A DNA stretch of 64,000 nt from the NCBI GenBank assembly GCA_916048095.2, contig OU696590.1:1705001-1769000 (forward strand), read 5' to 3'. This document shows positions 10,706-21,087 of the stretch, piece after piece; position 1 is the stretch's first letter; the number at the start of each line of letters is the position of its first letter. The translations under genes were made by a program, and so were the position numbers. The notes under the pieces were generated by a model. It saw nothing but the letters and a program-made list of their open reading frames with translations. It made no database searches and was not told where the DNA came from. The DNA comes from Sacculina carcini. Lineage: Eukaryota > Arthropoda > Thecostraca > Sacculinidae.

Positions 10706-13700
10706 GCATTAAAACCCGCCCGTTGTGCGGAGCAATTCATAACAATTCATATTCAATTCATATTCAATTCATAAAAAAATATGGAAAAATAAAAATGAAA
10801 TAGGGTACACTCATAAAAATATTAATCAATTGAAAATTATAAGTTTAATTATTTTTATTTCGACAAAATATTCCCCCTTAGTCCGCCTGAGTCATTTTTA
10901 AACCCGCCCGTCGTGCTGAATAATAATTCAGAACTCGAATAACTGAATAATTCAGAACTCGAACACGATCCGTTCTGGATCTTGAAGTCAAATCCATTGG
11001 TTTTGTGCATGGATTAATTCTACAGGGTAAATTTAACGTTCTATGGTCTATAGTTGCTGCCCGCGGAGCATTTTTATTTTTTTTAAATACCTTTTTTTAA
11101 ATGAACCATTTGAAAAAATGAACTAAAAAATGGAAACACTTTTTGTAAACCCGCCCGTCGTGCGGAACAATTCATACAATACAATTCATATTTGAAGTCA
11201 AATCCATTGGTTTTGTGTATGGATTAATTCTACAGGGGAAATTGAACGTTCTATTGTCTATAGTTGCTGCCCGCGGAACATTTTTATTTAAAAAAAAAAC
11301 TTTTTTTAAATGAAACATTTGAAAAAATGATCTAAAAACACTTTTTTAAACCCACCCGTCGTGCGGAACAATTCATACAATAAAATTCATATCAAATCCA
11401 GAAAATATAATGAATACAAATTGAAAACCAAAAAATGTAACCTATAAATATCTTAACCAATAGAAAAGTCTAAATGTGAATATTTTTGTTCTTATTTTGA
11501 CAAATATTATTCCTCAACCCTCCTGATATATAAATCTGCCCGTCGTGTGGTATAATTCAGAACACAAACACGAAACAAACAATGAAAGATGATGAAATCT
11601 TTTCATCAGAATGTTTCCAAACTATATTTATTACTTAACATCATTCCCCAATATCATTTGCTCAAGTACTATTTCACTTCTACCGCTATAATATTTATTG
11701 TTAAAATTTATATATTTTCCGCTATCATTAAAATCCAATATAACCTGAGTCAAACCTACCCAACCCAACCCAACCATTCAATATTGACCGCTCTCAGCCT
11801 AGTCTGAGGTGATTTAACTTATTAGTTTGTGATCACAAAAAATACTGATGCGATCATAATTTGTAATCAGAAGACTGAGATTATCTACCCCAGGGGTCCC
11901 AAACACGCGGCCCACCAATACTTTTCTCTCAACCCGCCAATATAGTATCGGGACCAGACTGTAATGCAGCTAAATTCACATTTGTTGCATAATGCGATAT
12001 AATTATACACCATTATCATATTATCTCATAATTCCCGGTTAATGCTTCCACTAATGCATCATATTCATACAGTTGTTATTTTTTTGATTACACCGATATT
12101 ACAGCCCTTGATATTACAGCCGATATTATATTATGCAATCTATATTCTGCTACGTATTATTCCTAATACATATATCATCAGATCGCAAAATATATCTAAA
12201 GGTTCACATCACTCTCCAAAATCATTTGCTTAAGAGCTATTCTACTTTTATCGCTAGAATATTTACTGCTAGCAAAATATCATATACCTCGCTATCATTT
12301 AAACCCACTCTTTATAGATACATTTAATTCGCCCGTCGTGCGGAACAGTTCATAAAATATAATTAATATTGAATTCATAAAAATATTAGTGCAAATTGAA
12401 AAAGAAAAACAAACCCATAGGAACGTTTTAGCCAATATAAAAGTCTAAATGTGAAATTTATGCTTCAATTTAGAAAACATGTTTTTCCACAACCCGCCTC
12501 ATATTTAAAGCTGCCCGTGGTGCGGAATAATTCAAACACGAAACAAACACAAAGAAAATTGATGAAAAACGACCAACAGAAAAAGTCAAATTTGTAAATT
12601 CTTGTTTTAATTATTGACGATGTTTTTCCCTCAACACGGCTCAAATTCACACCCGTCCTTCGTGTGTAGTAACTCAGAAGTGTAACACTATCAAAACAAT
12701 GAAACTTTCTGTCATCTCTATAATTCCAGATTTATGCGACCGCTAAAACAGCATATTCATATAGTTGGCATTGCATGATATTACAACCCATATCCTTATG
12801 CAAGTTAAGCTTATGCAATTTGAAATTAAACCAATTAAATTATACAGTAAAATTCAGTAGTTAACTTTGTTCCCAGTAGTATTTTACCCGCCCGTCGGGC
12901 GGAACAATTCATGTGTAAATATTGAGGACAATAAAGCCTTTCTATTCAGTATAGTGTAGCATTTATTAAACTGTACCCAATAAAACCACACGATCCATGC
13001 TTGGAGCTAATATGATGCATTCTTAATTGTGATTGGGCTTCAGTGAAATTTAATCGGTGTATATTCCTGTGTAATCACAAGTGCGCATAATAGCTGTCAA
13101 ATTGGTAATATGTGCTTTTAACTTTACACCGCCGTAACTTCCTTCAGATACACTTTGGAAAATTACAAATTATATCGTTTTGTAGAAAATAAGATTTCTA
13201 GCACTATGGTATAATTTATTTTTATGTGTTACAAATAGTTACTGAGAAATAGTAGAAAAATGAATTAATTTTAGTCGCCCGGTGTTCAAGTGTAATTTTG
13301 GATGTATTTGAGAATTTTGCCAATTTTACACGTTTTTTGTATCATTTGTGGGTATAAATTATAGCTTATCTTGTAGAACACAAAATTCTCTACACAGTAG
13401 TATATTCCTGTGTAATCGCAAGTGCGTAAATTGTGATTGGACTTTAGTGAAATTAAATCAGTGTATATTCATGTGTAATCGCAAGTACGCATAATAGCTG
13501 TCAAATTGGCAACATGACATTTTGACTTTACACCGCCGTAACTTCCTTCAGATACACTTTGGAAAATTAAAAATTATACCGTATTGTAGAAAACATAATT
13601 TCTAGCACGATGGTATAATTAATTTTAAGGTGTGACAAACAGTTCCTGAGAAATGGGTAGAAAAATGAATAAATTTTAGTCACCCGGTGTTCAAGTGTAA

Positions 13701-14850
13701 TTTTGGATGCATTTGAGAATTTTGCCAATTTTACACGTTTTTTGTATCATTTGTGGGTATAAATTATACCTTTTCTTGTAGAACAAAAAATTATCTACAC
13801 AGTTGTATATTCCTGTGTAATCGCAAGTGCGCATAATAGCTGTCAAATTGGCAACATGTCCTTTTGACTTTACACCGCCGTAACTTCCTTCAGATACACT
13901 TTGGAAAACTAAAAATTATACCGTATTGTAGAAAACAAAATTTCTAGCACGATGATATAATTTATTTTAATGTGTGACAAATAGTTCCTGAGAAATAGGT
14001 AGAAAAATGAATTAATTTAGGCGCCCGGTGATCAAGTGTAATTTTGGATGTATTTGAGAATTTTGCCAATTTTACACGTTTTTTGTATCATTTGTGGGTA
14101 TAAATTATAACTTTTCTTGTAGAACACAAAATTATCTACACAATGGTATAATTTTTATAGCTGTACCATTGCTGGTTTATGAGGAATAGATAGCGGAATA
14201 TTTACCAAAATATTCACGGTTTCCAGTGCTAATTTTGCATTTTTGACTTTGTCATTTTGACTTCACACCGCCGTAACTTTTTTTTAATACACTCTGGAAA
14301 ATTAAAAATTATACCGTGCTGTAGAAAACAAAATTCCCAGCATGATGGTAATATTTATTTAGATGTGTCATAGTTAGTTGCTGAGAAATAGAGAAGAAAG
14401 TACAGAAAATCGGACGCGTCGAGCTTAAATATAATTTTGAATGTAGACTGAAATTTTATCATTTTTACATATTTTATATTTAATTTTTGGATATGAATTA
14501 TAGCCTATCGTGTAGAACAGAATATTTTCTACACAGTGGTATAATCTGTTTGGCTGTACCATTTCTGGTTTATGAGGAGTAGATGTAGGAATATTGACCA
14601 AAATTTTCGCATTTTTCAGGGTTCATTTTGTGTTTTCACCGCGATAACTTTTTTTGGTTTTATTTTTAAAATTTAAAATTTATCCTATCGTGTAGACAAG
14701 AAAATTTCCAACGTAATGGTATAAATTGTTGGCGGGTACATTAAGTGGTTACCGAGTAGCAGTTTGCTGAAAATGGACCAAGGAGGGTGGGACAGACAAA
14801 CACACAGACAGACAGACAGACACACAGAGGATCTCTTTTATATATATAGA
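10706..14850 (-). mobile_element. Helitron-like unit 4 of left array (4.1 kb)
   Basis: On the minus strand the unit starts TCTATATATATAAAAGAG (14833-14850), then GATCCTCTGTGTG and TCTGTC repeats, and ends at the CCGCACAACGGGCGGG hairpin and TTTTAATGC at 10706. The 5' half (about 13060-14850) is an imperfect tandem array of about 330-410-bp repeats, each containing a CACCGCCGTAACTT block. The 3' half carries many hairpin motifs. An internal block with a hAT-like CAGGGGTCCCAAACACGCGG end starts at 11891. It is the inverted counterpart of the 3.69-kb units at 55986-63367. Short open frames at 11589-11807 and 12042-12327 recur in those units but look non-coding. Confidence 0.7.
13062..14770 (-). 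repeat. Imperfect tandem repeats of about 370 bp inside unit 4
   Basis: The anchor CACCGCCGTAACTT (or a variant) recurs near 13127, 13538, 13871, 14264 and 14636. Each repeat also carries AATTATACC...GGTATAATT and TGTAGA...TCTACA inverted repeats about 40 and 11 bases apart respectively. The same internal repeats appear at 16135-17800, 30050-31260, 54600-55860 and in both 3.69-kb units. Confidence 0.8.
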
Positions 14851-17800
14851 TATAGATATAGATATATAGATTTGAGCCCGCCCGTCGTGCGGAACAATTC
14901 ATAAAGTAAAATTCATATTCAATCCATAAAATAAACTGAATACAAATAAAAAAGCAAAAAATTTAACCTGTATATACGTTCACCAATAAAAAACTCAAAA
15001 TTTCAATATTTTAAATTTAAATTTGACAAAATATTATCCCTCAATCCGCCTCATATTTGAGCCTGCCCGTCGTGCGGAATAATTCAGAACAAAAACACAC
15101 CAAACAATGGAAATTCTAGCATATAAACCGGCCCGTCGTGCGAAACAATTTATACCATTAAATTTTTATTCAATTTATAAGAGAAAATAAATATGAATTA
15201 ATAAAGAAAAGAGTAAACCCATAAAAAGTCTAAATTTCTATATTTTTATATTATTTTGACAAAATAGTTTGCCTAAACCGCCTAAACCGCCTCACCTGCC
15301 CGTCGTGCTGAATGATTCAGAACTCAGACACAAAACAATGAAAAATGGCTAATTTTTTTATCATACTGTTTTCAAAATATATTTATAACTCAACATCACC
15401 ATCTATCATTAAAACCCGCCCGTTGAGCAGAACAATAAATAAAGTATAATGAATATTGAATTAATAAAAAACGATTAGAAATTAAAAAAGAAAAAGTAAA
15501 CCCCTAAAAATTCTTAAACAATAGAAAAGTCTAAATATGAATGTTTTTATTTTAGATGTGACAAAATATTTTCCCTCGAACAGCCTCGTATTTAAACCCG
15601 CCCGTCGTGCGGGACTATAAATAAAATATAATGAATCAAAAAGCAAAAAGCTGATCCAATAGAAAAATACGTATTTGTAAATTCTTGTTTTAATTATTGA
15701 CGAAGTTTTTTCCCTCAACACTGCTCAAATTCACACCCGTCCTTCGTGTGTAGTAATTCAGAAGTGTAACACTATCAAAACTATGAAACCTGCTGTCATC
15801 TCTATAATTCCAGATTTATGCGTCCGCTAAAACAGCATATTCATATAGTTGGCATTGTATGATAATACAACCCATATCCTTATGCAACTTAAGCTTATGC
15901 AACTTGAAATTAAGCCAATTAAATTATACAGTAAAATTCAGCAGTTAACTTTGTTCCCAGTAGTATTTACTACTGTAGTTTTGTTCCCAGTAATATTGAG
16001 GACAATAAAGCCTTTCTATTCAGTATAGTGTAGCATTAATTAAACTGTACCCAATAAAACCACACCATCCATGCTTGGAGCTAGTATGATGCATTCTTAA
16101 TTGTGATTGGGCTTCAGTGAAATTTAATCGGTGTATATTCCTGTGTAATCGCAAGTGCTCATAATAGCTGTCAAATTGGCAATATGTGCTTTTGAATTTA
16201 CACCGCCGTAACTTCCTTCAGATACACTTTGGAAAATTACAAATTATACCGTATTGTAGAAAACAAGATTTCTAGCACGATGGTATAATTTATTTTTATG
16301 TGTGACAAATAGTTACTGAGAAATACGTAAAAAATGAATAAATTTTAGTCGCCCGGTGTTCAAGTGCAATTTTGGATGAATTTGAGAATTTTGCCAATTT
16401 TACACGTTTTTTGTATCATTTGTGTGTATAAATTATAGCTTATCTTGTATAACACAAAATTATCTACACAGTAGTATATTCCTGTGTAATCGCAAGTGCG
16501 CATAATAGCTGTCAAATTGGCAATATGTCCTTTTGAATTTACACCGCCGTAACTTCCTTCAGATACACTTTGGAAAATTACAAATTACACCGTATTGTAG
16601 AAAAACAAGATTTCTAGCACGATGGTATAATTTATTTTTATATGTAACAAATAGTTACTGAGAAATAGTAGAAAAATGAATTAATTTTAGTCGCCCGGTG
16701 TTCAAGTGTAAATTTGGATGTATTTAAGAATTTTGCCAATTTTACACGTTTTTTGTATCATTTGTGGGTATAAATTATACCTTTTCTTGTAGAACACAAA
16801 ATTCTCTACACAGTAGTATATTCCTGTGTAATCGCAAGTGCGCATAATAGCTGTCAAATTGGCAATATGTTCTTTTGACTTTACACCACCGTCACTTCCT
16901 TCAGATACACTTTGGAAAATTAAGAATTATACCGTATTGTAGAAAACAAATTTTCTAGCACGATGGTATAATTAATTTTGATGTGTGACAAATAGTTACT
17001 GAGAAATAGGTAGAAAAATGAATTAATTTAGGCGCCCGGTGATCAAGTGTAATTTTGGATGTATTTGACAATTTTGCCAATTTTAAACATTTTTTGTACC
17101 ATTTGTGGGTATAAATTATAACTTTTATTGTAGAACACAAAATTATCTACACAATAGTATAATTTTTATAGCTGTACCATTGCTGGTTTATGAGGAATAG
17201 ATAGCGGAATATTGACCAAAATGTTCACGTTTTTGTGCGATAATTATGCCTTTTTGACTTTGTCATTTACACTTCACACCGCCGTAACTTTTGTTTAATA
17301 AATTTTGGAAAATTAAAAATTATACCGTGTTGTAGCAAACAAAATTCCCAGCATGATGGCATTATTTATTTAGATGTGTGATAATTAGTTTTTGATAAAT
17401 AGAGAAAAAAGTATAGAAAATCGGACGCGTGGAGTTTAAATATAATTTTGAATATAGATTGAAATTTTGTCATGTTTACATCTTTTATGTTCTATTTTTG
17501 GATATGAATTATAACCTATCTTGTAGAAAAGAAAATTTTCTACACAGTGGTATAATCTGTATTACTGTACCATTTCTGGTTTATGAGGAGTAGATGTAGG
17601 AATATTGACCAAAATTTTCGCATTTTTCAGGGTTCATTTTGTCTTTTCACCGCGATAACTTTTTTTGGTTTTATTTTTAAAATTTTAAATTTATCCCATC
17701 GTGTAGACAAGAAAATTTCCAGCGTAATGGTATAAATTGTTGGCGAGTACACCAAGTGGTTACCGAGTAGCAGCTTGCTGAAAATGGACCAAGGAGGGTG

Positions 17801-17859
17801 GGACAGACAAACACACAGACAGACAGACAGACACACAGAGGATCTCTTTTATATATATA
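14851..17859 (-). mobile_element. Helitron-like unit 5 of left array
   Basis: The minus-strand 5' start (TATATATATAAAAGAG) is at about 17844-17859, and the 3' end is the hairpin CCGCACGACGGGCGGG followed by CTCAAATC near 14869-14890. It has the same organisation as unit 4: hairpin-bearing 3' part (14870-15770) and 370-bp repeats (16130-17800). The hAT-like internal block present in unit 4 is missing. Confidence 0.65.
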
Positions 17860-18768
17860 AAAAACAAATAGTTACAAATGACAAATATGTGTTGACAAAT
17901 AGTTACTGAGAAATAGTAGAAAAATGAATAAATTTTAGTCACCCGGTGATCAAGTGTAATTTTGGATGTATTTGAGAATTTTGCCAATTTTACACGTTTT
18001 TTGTATCATTTGTGGGTATAAATTATAACTTTTCTTGTAGAACACAAAATTATCTACACAATGGTATAATTTTTATAGCTGTACCATTGCTGGTTTATGA
18101 GGAATAGATAGCGGAATATTTACCAAAATATTCACGGTTTCCAGTGCTAATTTTGCATTTTTGACTTTGTCATTTTGACTTCACACCGCCGTAACTTTTT
18201 TTTAATACACTCTGGAAAATTAAAAATTATACCGTGCTGTAGAAAACAAAATTCCCAGCATGATGGTAATATTTATTTAGATGTGTCATAGTTAGTTGCT
18301 GAGAAATAGAGAAGAAAGTACAGAAAATCGGACGCGTCGAGCTTAAATATAATTTTGAATGTAGACTGAAATTTTATCATTTTTACATATTTTATATTTA
18401 ATTTTTGGATATGAATTATAGCCTATCGTGTAGAACAGAATATTTTCTACACAGTGGTATAATCTGTTTGGCTGTACCATTTCTGGTTTATGAGGAGTAG
18501 ATGTAGGAATATTGACCCAAATTTTCGCATTTTTCAGGGTTCATTTTGTCTTTTCACCGCGATAACTTTTTTTGGTTTTATTTTTAAAATTTTAAATTTA
18601 TCCCATCGTGTAGACAAGAAAATTTCCAGCGTAATGGTATAAATTGTTGGCGGGTACACCAAGTGGTTACCGAGTAGCAGCTTGCTGAAAATGGACCAAG
18701 GAGGGTGGGACAGACAAACACACAGACAGACAGACAGACACACAGAGGATCTCTTTTATATATATAGA
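17860..18768 (-). mobile_element. Helitron-like unit 6, 3'-truncated
   Basis: Only the 5' part of a unit: the TCTATATATATAAAAGAG start lies at 18751-18768, followed on the minus strand by two to three of the 370-bp repeats. It is very similar to 13960-14850 (the block 18120-18300 reads almost the same as 14200-14390). The hairpin half is absent, and the unit runs directly into the start of unit 5. Confidence 0.65.
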
Positions 18769-18795
18769 TATATATATATATATATATATATATAT
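18760..18795. repeat. (TA)n microsatellite at array edge
   Basis: Pure TA tract directly outside the outermost Helitron-like 5' end. Confidence 0.9.
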
Positions 18796-18877
18796 TTCTC
18801 TCCAATACAAAGCCCAAACTGTACTTGTTAAATTTGAACAGACAAAGGATTGCTGCCAACCAAATTGTCAATAATTA

Positions 18878-20780
18878 CACTGGTCAACAATTTTTTACTT
18901 TCTGAATGTTGTCTAGATTTCTACAAGTGAATTAGGGTATTCTGGCACTGCTTAATCATGAAATGGAATCCGTTTCTCTCCATCAGGTCAGGTTTTTGTG
19001 CTAAGTTGATTTGAAAAAATCAGATTTTGTGACAAAATCAATTACATTTTTGTGGCATTATCAGCTGATTTTTGTCAACACATCATCCTAAACATGTTTT
19101 TAAGAAAAAAAATGTTTTGCCAACTACATTTATTGATTACATGATAGAAACATCGATTACTGTCATCTGAATGGTAGGTATTGATGAAGGTAAGTACACG
19201 TAAATTGCATGTTGCGTCACCACTGTTCAAACTTCAGGGCTTGAACTTCCGTTTCTTCGAACTCTTGGAATGTTCAGCGGCAGGGAGGTCTCTCTTCAGA
19301 TTCCAACAGTAGTCAGCCATCATGACTGCGTCCCAGCGACCCTGATACCTGGTCTCCATCTCCTTCATGTCCTGATGGAATCTCTCCCCCTGCTCGTCAC
19401 TCATTGAACCCAGGTTCTCAGGAAATCGGTTCATATGTGAGTGAGCGATGGGTACAGAGGCTAACTGGTTGCCGTTGTGTAGCAGAACACATTTCAGTGA
19501 TCGCTTGCTGCTGTCAATGAACAGTCTCCAATCTTTGGGTTCGTACTGTGGCACTCCAAGCTTGAGCAGAAGCTGCGCAATATCAGCACAGTACACCAAG
19601 TCCTTCTCTTCAGAGAAAAACGGAGGTACTCTTGATGCCTGTTGCGGAAGAAGCTGATGCGAGCACTGTCAGAGAGGAGTTTTTTTTCCTTCAATCTGGA
19701 TGCCAACAGTTCGGCAGAGTCCTTTGACAAGCTGAGGTCGCGAACTAGATCATTCAACTCCTTTTGGGAAAATGGATGTGGAGCATCATCTTCAAGAACC
19801 ATTTCTTCTTCTTCATGTCCTTCAACACTGGAGGCATCTTCGTCACTAATGTCAGGAAGTTCGCCGAAGATAGGCACTGGAATTGCATCACAATGAGCTA
19901 CAGGACGACGTGCTGATTGAAGATCAAGATACTTGAGGCTGCCCCGGTTCTTTCTGTTGATTCCAGACACATCAACAGCGCAGAAGTAGCAGTCAGTGAC
20001 ATGGTTTGTCGGCTCCCTCCAAACCATGGGAATTCCAAACTTCAGACTCCTCTTGCCGTTGATCCACCCACGCAGAGTCTCAGTGCATGCTTTGCACACC
20101 ATGTGTGGCGCCCAAGCTTTATCCTGGTCACCAAGTTTAATACCAAAATAAGCATGGTAAGCACGCCTTATGAAACTTGTGACTGGCTTCCTATTAGGAG
20201 CAATGGTGTATTCTCCACATATGTAGCAAAACACATCGGGCTTATTTCTGCACGATCTTCTGGTCGAAGCCATATCATTCACCTGCAAAACAAAAATAGG
20301 TACAAATTAGTCATAAATTGGCGCATGTAGGTATTGTACATTCTTCAGAGTTCGTTATTTTAAGAAATACAACTTTTTTGTATCACATTATTACAAAATC
20401 TGCCCCATTAAGTTTAGTTTTGATCCACGAACTTTATGCTTTGCCTCACCAATTTTTGGAAGATTTTGAGGTTTTATGACTTCAAACTGATCCCTTTTCG
20501 ACAAAATCACCCAGAACTATCGTACCTGAATACTTCTTGTCATTAAAATAATTATTTCCAATCAAACAATTATTTGACATGACATTTTACCCCCACCAAC
20601 TTCTTCTAAAATGCTCCACACGTGCGTACATGTGAACAAAAATGTAAAAAACGACATGTGGCCATATCTCAAAAACTTGACCTGATTGAACAAAACTAAT
20701 GTGAGTTTTGGATTCAGCGCATCAGATTTGTCCTAAATCAGCTTAAAAAATGCAGACAACAAATTTGTTGTTGACCAGTG
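18878..20780 (-). mobile_element. CACTG-ended DNA transposon (EnSpm/CACTA or Chapaev type), internally deleted
   Basis: The ends are inverted repeats: CACTGGTCAACAA at 18878 and TTGTTGACCAGTG ending at 20780. TTA lies outside both ends (18875-18877 and 20781-20783), a 3-bp target duplication. CACT-starting termini with 2-4-bp duplications are typical of the CMC group (CACTA, Mirage, Chapaev). It encloses the broken transposase-like gene at 19237-20288. At 1.9 kb it is a deletion derivative that would need a full-length relative to move. Confidence 0.75.
19237..20288 (-). pseudogene. Transposase-like protein, zinc-binding N-terminus, frameshifted and internally deleted
   Basis: The N-terminal part (20288 to about 19620) has a CYICGEYTI...YHAYFG motif, a second CxxC (MVCKACTE), WREPTNHVTDCYFC, and an acidic stretch before FSQKELNDLVRDL. 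This family is widespread in invertebrate genomes next to transposon ends. The reading continues in another frame from about 19600 (KDLVYCADIAQLLLKLG, IDSSKRSLKCVLLHNGN, SDEQGERFHQD, RYQGRWDAVMMADYCW). A frameshift lies near 19610-19620, at a run of five A on the plus strand. The sequence passes directly from the VLLHNGN...PIAHS region to HMNRFPENLG, so the central part of the catalytic domain appears to be missing. A splice-acceptor-like TTTTGCAG precedes 20288; ATG at 20273 is an alternative start. Confidence 0.7.
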
Positions 20781-20820
20781 TTATGTATGCATGTGTGTGT
20801 GTGTGTGTACGTGTCAGCTA

Positions 20821-21087
20821 TTTGTACTCACATATTTGTTTAGCACAGGAGATGAATTGTGCTTGTACTGTCCTGGCTCCAACCCACCCTCTTACCTATC
20901 TCCCCTTAACCTATCTTCTCTTACCTATCTTCTCTTATCTTCCCTTCTTCCCTTCCCTTATCTTCCCTTTATCTTCCCAGTATTTCACGATATCCAATCT
21001 TTCTTTAAACTTTCATACGCTGTTAGCTCCTACAATATTCTCCCCTTACTGATTCCAGACATCAACACACCTATATGGGGAAATATA
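20821..21087 (-). pseudogene. LINE 3'-end fragment
   Basis: Closely related to 1797-2060 (shared tttgtactcacatatttg, CAGGAGATGA, GTACTGTCCTG, CCAACCCACCCTCT). It carries an extra CT-rich expansion of TTACCTATCTTCTC-like units at about 20890-20976. No enzyme domain remains. Confidence 0.55.

Noticed and set aside
11589..12327. Small frames (60-72 codons) conserved between the left array and both 3.69-kb units
   Set aside because: Conservation is explained by recent duplication of the whole DNA segment; composition is AT-driven and there is no start context or domain.
8679..12920. CRISPR-like array suggested by regularly spaced CCCGCCCGTCGTGCGG motifs
   Set aside because: Spacing varies from about 75 to over 300 bp, the sequences between motifs are homologous repeats and not unique spacers, there are no cas genes, and the genome is eukaryotic.
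8679..18768. Rep or helicase gene hidden in the arrays
   Set aside because: No long frame and no HUH or helicase motif seen in any unit on either strand; the units are non-autonomous.
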